64,000 bases of DNA from Tretioscincus oriximinensis. Taxonomy: Eukaryota > Chordata > Lepidosauria > Squamata > Gymnophthalmidae. Below the pieces are notes generated by a model that searched no databases, was not told where the DNA came from, and saw only the letters and a program-made list of their open reading frames with translations. Positions 1 to 11,590 of this stretch are shown piece after piece. The stretch's first letter is position 1. The number at the start of each line of letters is the position of its first letter. The stretch is taken from assembly GCA_022410635.1 (NCBI GenBank), contig JAJVDF010000046.1, positions 2,222,905 through 2,286,904 of the forward strand. Direction: 5' to 3'. The position numbers and the translations under genes were made by a program.

Positions 1-844
1 ACAATAGAAATAACCAGCTGTAGTATTAATAACATGGGGCATATATGTAAATTGTTAATGCTCAAAAATAAATGGTTGATGGTGAGAAAATATTTAATTA
101 ACAAAGTAAAAAGTGTCACTAAAGAATTAAGAATAAACATGATTGGAGGGAAAGGAGACCTGTTGTTTATATTTTGTATTCTATCGTTCTTTGTGTGGGA
201 TTGTTTGAAGCTGTTTGTCTGTATTTGTGTATTATAAGTTTATAAAATATATATTGAAAACAAAATAACCATTGATAACTTGGCTACCATAAATTTGCGT
301 AGCCCTTTCTTAAAACTATCTATATTTGTAGCAAATTCCTGAAGCCAATGGTCCCCTAGGTGAAAATTACTTCTGCTTGTCGCTCTTAGCAATCCTGTGG
401 AAGTATGAAGTAGTAAAAACAGACTTGGACTTTTCTATCACAAGTTTATCTCCATGGTTTAAAAGAAGTCTAGAATAAAATGAAGGTTTTGCATTTCATT
501 CCAGATGTTTAGTATGAATGCACATTTCCAGTCTCAAAAGACAGGGCCATTAAATCTGTCATTTCACAAAATTAAGCGGAATGTGACAGTCTCACACATC
601 ACCTCCTGTGGCNATGCTTCAGAAACAACCAGGTGCAAATCACTGCTCATTTTTTCCAGGCCCCTGTTGTAAAGTAATTAGCTCCCCAGATTAATATGTT
701 GGAGCAGATATGTGAGATGCTCACTATCATTTTTCTGACATCTGACAGGCATCTTCCTAGTTCTTCCTTCTAAAAACCTCTTCTACAACACAGGATGAAA
801 AACATCCTTTCAAGCACTAAAAAATTAATGACTTTCACCCACTG
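1..844. other. No recognised feature
   Basis: AT-rich DNA. Short ORFs here have no recognisable domain and no splice-flanked coding character. I see no repeat that I can name. Confidence 0.6.
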
Positions 845-1440
845 GGGCAGAAAAAACCACTTTATTATTCTTATTATTTTATTATAAACTAAGAATAAAT
901 AGTTTGTCCTAACAACTCATATCAGACAAAGCTTTTTTGTTTTGCTGTCAATGAATATAAAGATGTTTTATCAGACAAATGTTCTATTGGAGCAGTTTGG
1001 TCTAGAAGGAGATATTTAAGCAAATTGTGAATATTATCTGAGCAAGAAACAGCATAATCTCTCCTAATTTTAGTTTTATCATTAAAGGCAGTCACAATAG
1101 CTACATCCTTGTGCCCCTTCAAAGGGCACCTGGGGGGCAGAGTGACCACATGTTGCCAAACATTTGAACTTGCAGCCTGTATCAGAGGGGTATAAAATAC
1201 CATCAAGCTTCTTGATTTTTTTGTAAGTTTGTGTGTGGAAACAACTTTGCTTGGAGATGATCAGGTAAATCCACCTTACAGTCTTCTTCTCATGGTCACC
1301 ATCCTCCTCTTCCTTGGGTTCTAGTCAACCCTTCTTTGCCTTCTTCTGCTTTACAATTCATTGACTGCCAATGAATTTGCTGCTTCCGCTGGCCAGGTAT
1401 TACCATTGCAGTAAAATATTAATAATAAAACAGTTAATTC
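845..1440 (-). pseudogene. Decayed coding relic, unidentified
   Basis: On the minus strand an open stretch of 94 codons (1206 to 922) contains the segment TLPPRCPLKGHKDVAIVTAF. Upstream (about 1440-1210) is a broken, Lys/Glu-rich reading with in-frame stops. Downstream on the same strand the DNA becomes AT-rich with AATAA-type words (about 905-845), as in a LINE 3' end or a retrocopy. I do not recognise the protein. It could be a LINE ORF fragment, a retrocopy or a chance ORF. The reading is too broken to be a working gene. Confidence 0.25.
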
Positions 1441-3867
1441 CTCCCACTTATTTCCCTCCTTTAAAACCCAGATGCATCTTACATTCTGAAAAATACAAAA
1501 TGTGAGTTATTGTAAGGCTCAATGCATGAAATTTTGGGCAGATCTAAATGCATCTATGTAAAGGGTGGATAGACAGACCTNGGGTTGAAGTAAGTCCTTT
1601 GGGTCCTTAATTTGCCACAGAGACATATCTAATTATAAATCTGAACATATTTTAGGCTGTAAAACATGGATTTGATATGGAATGAGTACATGAGGGCTAC
1701 ACACTAGCTTTTCTTACACTTAATTCAGAGATCCCTTCCCCTATGTATAAACACAAGACAAGGACAAACAAGAAATATGTCCTTTGACAAATTTCTTGGC
1801 CTGTTTCATTTCTGTAGCTCTACCAAATCTTAGTGATCCATTGCGTTTAGNCACTCAGTTGTTGTGTTGTATGGCCCTAAGTCCTTTGTTCTTTAAAGGA
1901 AAAAGGTTCCTCGGTGATTTAGCAGCTTCCACAGAAAAAGAATTAACATTTCTATTTTTGTCTTTTACAGAAGGTAACAAGGGACATTCGAAATAACCTA
2001 ATTCCGTTTCATTTGCATTTTGTTAACATTCATTGCTGGGTCTATATAATCTGAATTTTATGTCATTTGAAAAAAAAAACCTGCCATAGATGCTTCTTAC
2101 ATTAAAAATTGTACTATAAAGTTTTATAGTACTGATAATGTATGTTTGTTTGTACAATATATATTCTGAAAAATACCCAAAATATAAAGAAAATTTGCCT
2201 AGTGCTGTCACATAATGATTAGGCATTTGCCTGACCAGCACTGAGCTAAGTGGCAACAGGAGGGCATGTATCCCATTGGCTTCGTCTGGCACTTGACCAG
2301 CCATTCACCTGCCTGATTTGGCTTGGATGAGGATTTCTGCATTTTGTTGCAGAAATTTCATACAGTGAGCACTTTTCCTACAGAAGAATTAAATTTTCTA
2401 TCCTGCAATACATTAAATAGCCATGTCACTTCAGACTATTTCTAATTCTTCTGAATCTATGCATGAATAAATTTTGTTGACATAAGCAAATATAGTTAGG
2501 AGGAGGCATATAATGCATTAAGGCTTGCTGTTTCCCTGAGGAGGGGAAGGATATAATTTGTTAAACAGTATAAATGAGAAGACATGAGCTCATTGAAATA
2601 GACCACACCATATAGGTTCTGGTGAGAGGTCCTCCAATGATGAGCAAACCAGCCTTGTTTATATAGATAATCTCAGTATCAATTAGACCACTGTGGGAGG
2701 CTGAAATCAGGTTGAAGTTTTATTATGTTGAAATAGTTTTGTAGGCTTGTGAAACTAGTTTGCCTTAAATTGCAGCTTTTTCCTGANCACAATGGCTGTT
2801 GGTTAATGTAAACTAATTTATTTCTTCTTTTACTAGTATATGGATCTGAAGTTCAGAAGTCTCCCTCTATCTCAATCTGTCTCCCCCTTCCTCTTTGCTG
2901 GTCACAATGATACATTAAATTGCTCTCCCCAGCCTTCCTAATGTTATTTTTGCATTTCTGTCATAAGACTGTAGTCCTGTTTTCTGACTTAATTTAAAAT
3001 TTAGCTCAGTGTAAGGTAGTTGAATATTAATACCTTTATCACATGCTGAATTGCAACGATGCATAGAATTATCCTGACCTTTTCAGATATTTTATATTTT
3101 GAAGGACTCACCTTTCTCCTAATAGACTGGCATTCCCATTTGCAGCCTCAGTAAGCTGTGAATATGCCTTAGACTGCCCAGTTGTGACAGATAATATTAA
3201 AACATATGGAGACAGTGTATTTCAGGAAGATGATGAAAAATGCTGCATGAGCCACGTGTTTGAATAATCCATTGCAATGACAAATACTGAAAGAAAAGTG
3301 GAAGACAAACAAGCTTGTTCCAAGTCAATAAAAAAAAACTACAGTCTTAAAATATTCAAGTTGTAATTCATGGCTAACAGAAAGCCATTCCTGTGTCTTC
3401 TAAAACCAAGTTAAAAATGCATCAAAGCTAACATAAGTTTCAAGGAGTTTTAAATTTACTACTTTATGTTATTTCTTTTTCTTTTTCTATAGAACATGAT
3501 TAAAGACTTTTTATAGCTTTGGATTTTAGGAAAGTTTAAAAGTTATTAAAACCTTTATTAAGCTCATTGTTCGAGCAAGATTATATCAACAACAAAATTC
3601 CATATTTCAACTACATTGTCCTAAGTGGTACTTTCTAGACAGTGGAAATAAATCATTTTCACTTTTAAGTTTCTGGAAAACACTGAAAGAAAGAACAGAA
3701 GAAAAGTACAAAATGAAGGAATCATCACCAAGAAAAACATTTCCTAATTACCAACCTTTTTGTTTCTATACATACAAAACAATGATATATTTCATATAAT
3801 CATTGAGCATGCTGGTGTATAACTGTTCACTTACAAACTGAAGTATATAAAAATATCCATTAGAAAC
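1441..3867. other. No recognised feature
   Basis: AT-rich DNA with no long ORF. Scattered short T runs and A runs only. Confidence 0.55.
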
Positions 3868-4595
3868 AGGGGACACTCTGAAGTTGATGGGCAGGAGTGC
3901 TAAGATTGACAGAGAGAAACATTTCTTCACTCAGAAGGTGGTTATTCTATAGACTTTACTACCAGAAGTGGTAGTGAAAGCAACCGTCCTGGGTAATTTC
4001 AAGAAAGGATCAGGCATTCAAGGACAACTTTGTCAATTACTTCTAGAATGAATGCTCAACTATCTCCAGGTTAAAAAGACCCAGTCTTATCTGTAGGTTC
4101 TTATAGATAAAATCATGGAAAACAGGTGTATCAGTAGCTATTAATATGGAAAAACAGGCAGTATTCCTAAAATTCCAAGACCAGGTGCCCTTGTGCTATT
4201 AATAGGACACTCTATGAGAAAGAATGTTGGACCAGCTGAGCTATGGTTTGATTCAACAGGGGTCTTCTTAAGATGCCTCTAAAGATCATCTGCTTCAGAA
4301 TGTCCAGAAGCAATTGGTTATCCACTACATGAGACAGTATGTTGGACTAGATGGGCTACTGCATATTATAGCAGGACTTCCTTTTCTGGAAGGCAGAGTA
4401 TATCAATGACTAGCAGAATGGATGCCTAAGTATTGCCTTCATACTACAGAGATAGAAAGGATATCTCTAAAGATCATTTGCAAGGTCTTGAGAGCTGGTG
4501 ATGGTTTTTCCTTTTTGTTCTGCTTGAGATGGTCAGAAGCAGTTGCTGGTTGGGCTATTGTGAGATGGCCTCATCCAACAAGATTCTTCTAAACA
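3868..4595 (+). mobile_element. Mosaic of CR1-type LINE 3' ends
   Basis: The 5' part (3868-4070) matches the familiar sauropsid 3' UTR pattern: 'cttcactcagaaggtggtt', then 'actaccagaagtggtagtg'. Three diverged terminal segments follow. They run to about 4270 ('atgttggaccagctgagc' then 'tcttctta'), to about 4390 ('atgttggactagatgggct') and to about 4590 ('gatggcctcatccaac'). All lie on the plus strand with no long ORF. This suggests repeated or nested insertion of the same family, or internal duplication. Clade assignment (CR1 rather than L2/L3) is from memory of the terminal words. Confidence 0.6.
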
Positions 4596-6785
4596 AAGAA
4601 ACAAAGCAATCCCCGCAACCCAGAATTAAAAATTATTTTAATCTTCCTAACACAGTGTTAATCAACTATTGCTGATCAATGTNCCTAAACTGCACTTCGG
4701 TAAGAAGATGCAAAAAGTCAGTTTGCTGTAACCACACAAATTTCCCAGAATGTGTAGTGAGATAAGAATAATTTCCCTTTAAGCAGCAGAAAGGTTTATC
4801 CTTGCCCTTCAGGAAATGGAATGGAAGTCTGTAGACTAATTGTATGTTTTAGACCTTTATCACTTTGCCCTTCAGCTGGTAACTACTGGAGATAAGATTT
4901 CCCATGATCAGAGGAAAGTTCAAATGAGAGATGGCTTGTCTTCATATCAAGATTAAACTAAGATATCTAGTTTATCTTCTGATATTTAGCTACTGCCTTT
5001 TTCACTTTCTCAGTGGGTTATAGCTCATAAGTTCTTCAATCACAGCTGGCTTGAGTCTTGCAGCTGTTTCCTAGAACAGATTTAACATCCTTCGTCACAC
5101 ATATTTTCAACATGCGCTTTGGGATTTTCTGTCAGTTAAGATAATGACAGGCAAAAACAGAGTTACCTAGGATCTAAATATACCAGCTCTAAGAAGCAGA
5201 CTTAACTATTTTTAGAAGAATAGTATGTTCTCATGTAAGTTTCTGCACTGGCTCTTATTCTGGACTATTCAATTCCTAAAACTACCAGCCTGAATNTGTA
5301 ATAGCGATTGGACATTTCCAACAGAAATATTTGCAACATTGAATTGCTTTGCAAATACCTGCCAATGAAAAAACAGGGTAGGGTTAATCAGAAAATAGAA
5401 GTGACTCCTAATCAATTTTGTTCTGCTGGAGTTTTACAGGGAGAACTGAAAATGACTGTTATGGAGAAGTAGGTNTAAATAGAGACTCTTCAATCATACA
5501 TTCTCAAAAGTTATCTATTAGATAGGGAGGGAGTTTCTAGCTGTCCTTTCTCCATGTAGAGATGGCTGTTTCCACCCCAAAATAGTCTAGATTTCTAGCA
5601 CAGTGGGACCTAGTGCTGTGCAGTTTAGGAAGGAGGGAAAAAATGGAACGCTATCCAAATTCCATCTCTTTTGCTTCCAAACCAGATTAAGGCCCATTCC
5701 ATATAATGTTTTCTTACCTGGTTCTTCTACCAAATACATAAATTGAGTTTTTCGCCTTGCTTAACAATACATCAGTAATAAAAGTGTGGGTAACTGGAAT
5801 TTCCCGATTGCTGTTTTTTTTCAACATCTTTGTGAAATTGCCCATATTTCCCTTCTTAAGCCTTCATCCACAGGGTTAATGGAAGAAGCACGGGAGGGGT
5901 GAATCAAAAAGCAAAGAAAGAAAAGGCCCCATAGCTATGTCAGTTGAATGGTAGTATTCAAAGTCAGGAATGGCTTAACACAAAACAAGCATACTTGACT
6001 GTTGAAATGGTTGCAAATTCAAAGTTCCATAAGTAAAACAGTGTACACCGGGGCTATCTCCACCTGGTATATAGAGATTTAGAGAGACTTCCTCAGGCCC
6101 CCAGGCTGCAATTATTACACACCCCAGGTGTAGAGTAAGTGTTTGGAAGTATCTCTAAAAAGTACAGCAGCTCCACCTGTAGTAGGAGAGTGTAAGGTTG
6201 AAAACTAATTAGAAGAATGAGACCAAAGAACAATAAAACATGGAAAGAGTAATGAAAATAAAGATAAATGTGGGAATAGAAATGGAAATAAGATTGAGAC
6301 TAGAAACACCAGAGAAACATACTGAGGCAATGCTTCAAAGTGAGCTTAAAGATGCTTTCAATAGTGGAGCCCAGAGGGGCCATCATGGGGTAAGATTTAT
6401 AACCCAGAAGGGAGGTGGAAAGATCAGTTTAAAGGGGAAAAGCCTTAGAAGATATATACGTGTGATGCCTAGGGAGAGAAGTGGCAGTGAAGGAGGTCTA
6501 AGTAAAGGCAGAAAGATCATAAAAAACATTAAGACCCGCAGGGTGAACTGTTTTGAGCATAAAAAAGTGTTCCTCCATTTTAGCAAGTTCTATAAAAGCA
6601 TCACAGCTCACCTGTCTGGTTTCCACAGAGCCAAGGATAATAGATTTAAAAGAGCCTTTTTTGTGGGGAACCTCTTGATAATGTGGAATGATTGGTGCAT
6701 CAGATGCATGTTCAAGGTGTCGGTTCTTCCAGCNCCACTCTGTTTTCTTGAAACTGGGCTAATGGGAAAAGGCAGGATCTCGTGA
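4596..6785. other. No recognised feature
   Basis: Unique-looking AT-rich DNA. It contains a 181-codon ORF (6240-6785) in an A/G-rich stretch, Lys/Arg-rich and without a recognisable domain. I treat that ORF as chance. Confidence 0.5.
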
Positions 6786-6895
6786 GAAGAAGAAGAAAAA
6801 GAAGAACTGGGTTTTTATACCCCGCTTTTCTCATCTGAAGGGACTCACAAAGTTATTTTTGACCCGAAGGCTTATATTCTATCTTCAATAACAGG
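6786..6895 (-). mobile_element. SINE/LINE tail, minus strand
   Basis: It begins with a GAA-rich run (the complement of a CTT/TTC tail), then 'gggtttttataccccgc' and 'tctcatctgaagggactca'. This is the reverse complement of the common squamate SINE ending in 'gcggggtataaaaaccc'. A second copy of the same ~95 bp lies at 34560-34655. Only the 3' part is present; no tRNA-like head is visible. Confidence 0.55.
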
Positions 6896-7614
6896 CTGTA
6901 GTTCCAATTAACTATTTACAGTCCATTGCAATTTCTTGCAGTTCTTGCTTTTGAATAGCTGGCTTGGCTAGAGCTACAGTCTAGTAGAAGGTGTTAACCC
7001 ACCCCCATGTCACAGTGTTNCGACACAGTGTTTTGAAACCCAATCTCTCAAATGAGAGACCGTCTCATTAGTGACTTTGTCATTTATGCCTACGAGAAGA
7101 CACCAGCATGGAAATCTCATATACTTCCTGGTTTAGTCCCATACTGAGCATGCTCAGGGTTTCTTCCTGGTTACTTGGCTCTCTGTTCCACATGGATTTA
7201 AAGTTTTCTAATGGTTGTTCATTAAAGGATGAAGGTTGGTATTCCAGGGCTTGCCAACCAGGTTATTTTGGAACTTAAAGCATTGCATTTTTAACACATC
7301 GTGTGGAAGGGGCCTAAAGGATCTTATTGGAATGGGGCCTGAGAAACAACTAATTGAACTATTATCTTTTTCTAAGCTTACCATACCTGCTATTTTATGC
7401 AGATCTGTTACAGAATGGGCCTTCTGACCATCTGCTATTCTGGGTTATCCTGTGCTATCCTGGAATGGAGTGGGGACTCCTTTCTGAAACTGAATAAGAC
7501 CAAGAGTATTTTGAGCCTGCTTTTTACTTTTTCAGGTGCAATAGATTCCCTTCTCTTTGAAAACAGTGTTCTACTTTTTAATTGTTCTATTTCAATCTGT
7601 TTCATGTTTTTTTA
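6896..7614. other. Mostly unassigned; possible DNA-transposon end near 7300
   Basis: About 7230-7320 ends in 'cacatcgtgtggaaggggc', the complement of a terminus 'gccccttccacacg' that I associate with squamate non-autonomous DNA elements. A similar word, 'catgtggaaagggtctt', occurs near 25780. No TSD was resolved. Confidence 0.3.
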
Positions 7615-7690
7615 CTGTGAACTGCCCAGAGGCCTTTGGGAATAGGGAAGAAGATAAATGTAAGTAAGTATGTAAAGTAAGCAAATAAAT
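7615..7690 (+). mobile_element. LINE/SINE 3' tail
   Basis: 'gtgaactgcccagaggcctt' is followed by an A-rich tail of AAATA/AAGTA words. This is the usual squamate tail (gaaccgcccagag, then gggcggtataaa, then AATA repeats) in degenerate form. Confidence 0.55.
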
Positions 7691-8240
7691 AAAAAATATA
7701 AATATATAAGGGATATTATCCCTTTTCTGATTACTGTTGCATAAGCTGGGTCTCCACTTAAACTAATGAAGGACAGAGATCACTGAAAAAGGTTCCTTCT
7801 CTGCCTATAATTCTGCTAGAGGTGGTTTTCTTTTCCAGTGACAGATGGAATGCTTCTGAACAGAGTAGAAAACCATACCCTGCAGATCCTTCAGAAATAG
7901 TTCTACTGCTGCCATAAATGGAGATGTGGTAGCAGCAGGTGCTTCCTCAGGTGAAGATGAGTGCCCCACTTGCAAATCGCTTTGTGGCAATTGAGAACCA
8001 CTCAGCAAAAGGCAGGAGAAGCTTTTTCTTATCATAAAACACACATGTATATAAACAAATCAAGCTATTATTGGCTCATCCATTGAAAATTCATGCAACT
8101 CAGAAGGCACTGTAATCTGGTGAAACTTTGCTTGTGAATTCAAGTAGACATCATAAAATTAATCACTCTGCAAGTGTTAATTTTGAGCTTATTCTTTGCT
8201 TCATTGAAATAAATAGAGCAATTATTTGGGAAACAGAGAG
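7691..8240. other. No recognised feature
   Basis: AT-rich DNA; short ORFs on both strands are without domain signals. Confidence 0.5.
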
Positions 8241-8790
8241 AAATCTTTATTGATTAGTCATTAGACCATATCAGTCTTCTAGTTAAAATAATATATACAG
8301 ATAAAACAATTTAAAACAATGCACAGTTTAAAACTTGATCCACAAAAGTGGCTCTAGATCTAAGGGCTTTAAGTAAATACAAAGCTACCCTGTACTAGTG
8401 TATTTATCATGATTGCAAAGCAGAATCTGCAGTTTAGCTTTCCTGTTTAGGCTTTGTTAGTTCTCCAGGAGAGGATTTAGATCACAATTCCTGATACCAT
8501 CATATAAATGGCAGTCTAGAATGAAATGCACAGTGTCTTCTATGATCTTAGCTTCACAGATGCAAAGTCTTTCATGTCTAGTATTAAATCTAGCTTTTGC
8601 AGGTAGAGTGGCAAAATAAAATTGTGATAGGCCTCTATATTAATTTGGTTTTTNAATTCAGTCAAATATGGGGTGGCTCTAGGATTTGATATGTTTACTA
8701 GGTCCTTTTGGACTTCAGTGTTTAGGGTTCATTGTTTGAAACTTTTCCCAGAGTTTGGACCTAAGCAGCTCAGGAATTGCAGGAATAGGC
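8241..8790 (-). pseudogene. Non-LTR retrotransposon ORF2 C-terminus and 3' end, decayed
   Basis: Read on the minus strand, about 8590-8460 encodes a segment with CICEAKIIEDTVHFILDCHL followed by YDGIRNCDLNPLLEN. This is the C-x-C, H, C and 'CPLY..IR' arrangement found just after the reverse transcriptase in many LINE ORF2 proteins. Upstream minus-strand sequence keeps short related pieces in other frames, so the ORF is frameshifted. The element runs to an AATAAAGATTT end at about 8241. No catalytic reverse-transcriptase motifs are present; this is a 5'-truncated dead copy. The clade (CR1, L2 or R4-like) cannot be fixed by eye. Confidence 0.55.
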
Positions 8791-10199
8791 AAGCTATGAA
8801 ACAAGAGCCATTAAAACTGAGCTAGGGACTAACAGAAGAGTTTTTTTCAGGTTTTCTTCCCCCTATTATAATATTATAATTTCTTCAAATGGGAAGAAAA
8901 GTAAGATTCACAGACAAACAAAGCAAAGTTTCTGAACAGAAGGAATATGAACAACTTTAACGTGTATAATTTTAGAAANTCAAAAAATGTAAGTGGCTTT
9001 TCCAGACCAGTGCTTTCTTTCCAAGAAATTGTAATCATTTTGAGATGTGCAAAATAACTTGGAATGTCAGTGTAATTTATAATATTAAACATGGTGCAAA
9101 TATTTTAAAAGCAAAATTATGTGAAATGGTAGCAAAAGCAAATGCCCGCTTTCTAGTCACTTGCCACCTTGTTGTTGATTGCATAGATTCTTATCTGGAT
9201 TTTGTTCTCATCCAGCTATTCACAAATTCTCTTCCATTCTTTCTTGTGCAAACTGAAGGCTTCCTTTCTTTCTTTTTTCTTTCTCTCCTTCTAGGAGCTT
9301 CATCCTGAAACCAGATGAGTGTTAAACCCAATGGGAGTAGTTGTCACCACACTGCCACTTTGTCATTAGAATAGGGTACCTTGGATGTAGACAGAAGAAA
9401 AAAATATTTAAGTAGATATTCACCTAAGATCATCTATGTTTTCCCCATTTAAATTACTGCACTTACTTTCAGAAAACAGTTGCTAGGAACTGTTGATGGG
9501 GTGACTGTTCCCAGCCTTTTGCAAGCAGAAGCATCCCTGCAGAAATCTTTCCAGGGCACCAGAATAATAATGGATGGTTTAAATACTGTTTAAGTATGNT
9601 TCAAGAATGACTGGGAAATAGTGAACTGATTGGTGGGCTGCATGTGCTTTTGTTGTTAATTGCATCAACTTCTTCCAGTTAAAGTGTAAGCTTGAACTCC
9701 TTTTGCTAGTCTCACTACGTGTAAATATTTCCCCTTCAAGTGAACTACAAATTCTGGCAGGAAATTGCAATTTAGAATCAGTACTAACAAAAAAACCCTT
9801 GGTGCTCCAGAAAGCCATAAAAACAGATTGTACTCCATCTTACCATTATTATTCATTCAAATTTTATGATCAGTGAGCCCCAGGAAAATAGAATCTTAGC
9901 AACTGGCCTAAAAGCTTCTCTTTCCATGTTTATTTCCTCTTTGAGTAGCTGGCCATTGTAAGTTATGTACAAATAATTAATGAAAATTCTGAAATGCCCT
10001 CTCTACACAAGGAGTAAAAAGATGCAGTAGCTTTATGCAAGCAGTACAAGTTGTTTTTGACTCGCTCATGTTGACAATCATTAAGAATGATTTACATCAT
10101 ATTCTTGTACTAAGTAATTTCAGTAGGAGAGGTTAAGACATTTATCCCAAATCTAGTGTTCACATGCACTTACCCAGATCCAGCTTCCAAGTCTATCTG
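8791..10199. other. No recognised feature
   Basis: AT-rich DNA. ORFs at 8874-9308 and 9579-9856 have no domain or splice support. Confidence 0.5.
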
Positions 10200-10262
10200 T
10201 ATATAGCCAGAGGTCTCAGGGTGGTTAACAATAAAATAACAGAATTAACATATTAAAAATTA
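10200..10262 (-). mobile_element. LINE/SINE 3' tail fragment
   Basis: 'ccagaggtctcagggtgg' followed by 'taacaataaaataaca' is a degenerate reverse complement of the common tail seen better at 21185-21300 and 47090-47150. Confidence 0.45.
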
Positions 10263-10395
10263 CTATACTGGAAAGTAGGGAATTGAGAGCAGTTTTTTTA
10301 GACAAAAGCCAGGTTAAAGAGATGCTATTTGTTTATTTGTAATTCTATTCCATCCTAGATATATGATACAAAGTATTATACTGTATGTACTAGAA

Positions 10396-11069
10396 CAGTG
10401 TGGTCCAACCTGTGGCCCACGGGCCACATGCGACCCACCAAGACATTCTTGTGGCCCGCGAAGGGGCCAGGAGACTGCTTTGGCATTGAAGTAGCAAGGC
10501 AGACACTTGCAGCTGCATGGTCACTTNGACCGTAACACCAGTGGAGGCTTACAGTTGAAGCAATCGGGCAGAAGACGCCGACCCTTGGAATCGCCTGGTT
10601 GCTTTGACCGTAATACCCCACTGGTGTTACTGTCGAAGCAATCAGGCAGGAGACTCCAGTGCTCACAGCCACCTGGCTGCTTTGCTTGCCTGGCTGCTTT
10701 GCAGTGTTTGTGTCTTCTGCCTGATCGCTGTGACTGTAATACCCCACTGGTCTTGGGCAAGNAGGGTGTTGTGGGCAAAGCGGCTGCTAGTGTCAGCATC
10801 TTGGGCAAGCAGGCAGCGAAGCGGCCAGGTGGCTGCAAACATCAGTGACTTGGGCAAGCAGGTGGATGATGTCACTTCTGGAATCTGCTTCCAGGAATGG
10901 CACCAGGAGAGACATCACTTCCTGTTCCACCCTGGAAGTGACATAACTTCCTGTCATGCCCTGGAAGTGACATCACTTCCTGTCACGCCCTAGAAGTGAC
11001 ATCACTGACCCTCACATTCCTATACCAAAGTTTGATTGGCCCTCATGTAACTAAAGGTGGACCACACTG
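10396..11069. mobile_element. Complete non-autonomous hAT transposon
   Basis: The 674-bp element has terminal inverted repeats: 'cagtgtggtccaacc' on the left, and 'ggtggaccacactg' on the right, which is its near-perfect complement. It is flanked by an exact 8-bp target duplication, tactagaa, at 10388-10395 and 11070-11077. The 8-bp TSD and the CAGTG terminus are diagnostic of the hAT superfamily. The body is GC-rich against AT-rich flanks. It contains an internally repetitive half (10540-10760, with 'taataccccactgg' twice) and a 29-bp tandem block near the right end. No transposase is visible, so it would have depended on an autonomous relative. Confidence 0.9.
10870..11010 (+). repeat. 29-bp tandem units inside the hAT (ETS/CRE-like)
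   Basis: The unit 'ggaagtgacatcacttcctg' plus 'tcacgccct' is repeated with a period of 29. Two full units (about 10942-10999) are flanked by partial or diverged ones. Each full unit holds two opposed GGAAGTG/CACTTCC (ETS-type) words around TGACATCA (CRE-like). The resemblance to a composite ETS-CRE promoter site is seen in sequence; binding is inference. Confidence 0.7.
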
Positions 11070-11240
11070 TACTAGAAGAAGAAAACTATAAAAATTTCAT
11101 AAGCACCACATTAAAAAAGGGATATTATCTTGATTAAAAGGGCAGGTGTTTTTATATGATAGAGGAAAAACATCTGTCAACTGAAATGATACATTGTATG
11201 GTATTATCATAAAGCAAACAAAATAACATGCACTAAGGCT

Positions 11241-11590
11241 GCATTCACATGACGAACTAAAAACCGCTACAAAGCTATATTCCAGAATATAGCAATCAGT
11301 ATATCTGTGCACAATGCTTTTATTCTCATGACAGTACACTGCGCTGAAATCAATGAGCGATCGGGAAAGATGCCAGGCAGCGCATCCCCCTTCGCCTCCT
11401 GAAGTTGCTTCGGTGGAATCTGCCCGTCTTTTCCTCTCAGCCCAGCCAGCTTTCAGGGGCAGCCTCTGCCTGGAGATCAGCTTGCAATGAGCAGCATTGA
11501 CGTCGTGATGAGAAGAACAAGAAGGGCCGCTTTTTACACTACCCAGCCACCTTCCTGTAAGCAAAAAAATGTTTCTGCTTACAGGACACA
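11241..11590. mobile_element. DNA-transposon-like relic, GGCTGCAT terminus
   Basis: It starts 'aaggctgcattcacatgacg', continues with 'tattccagaatatagcaatc' and 'ctcatgacagtacactg', then becomes GC-rich. The same ordered words recur at 57404-57670, so this is a dispersed family. The right end and TSD were not resolved. Confidence 0.4.

Noticed and set aside
6240..6785. 181-codon ORF on the plus strand
   Set aside because: Lys/Arg-rich composition follows from an A/G-rich stretch. There is no recognisable domain, promoter or splice context.
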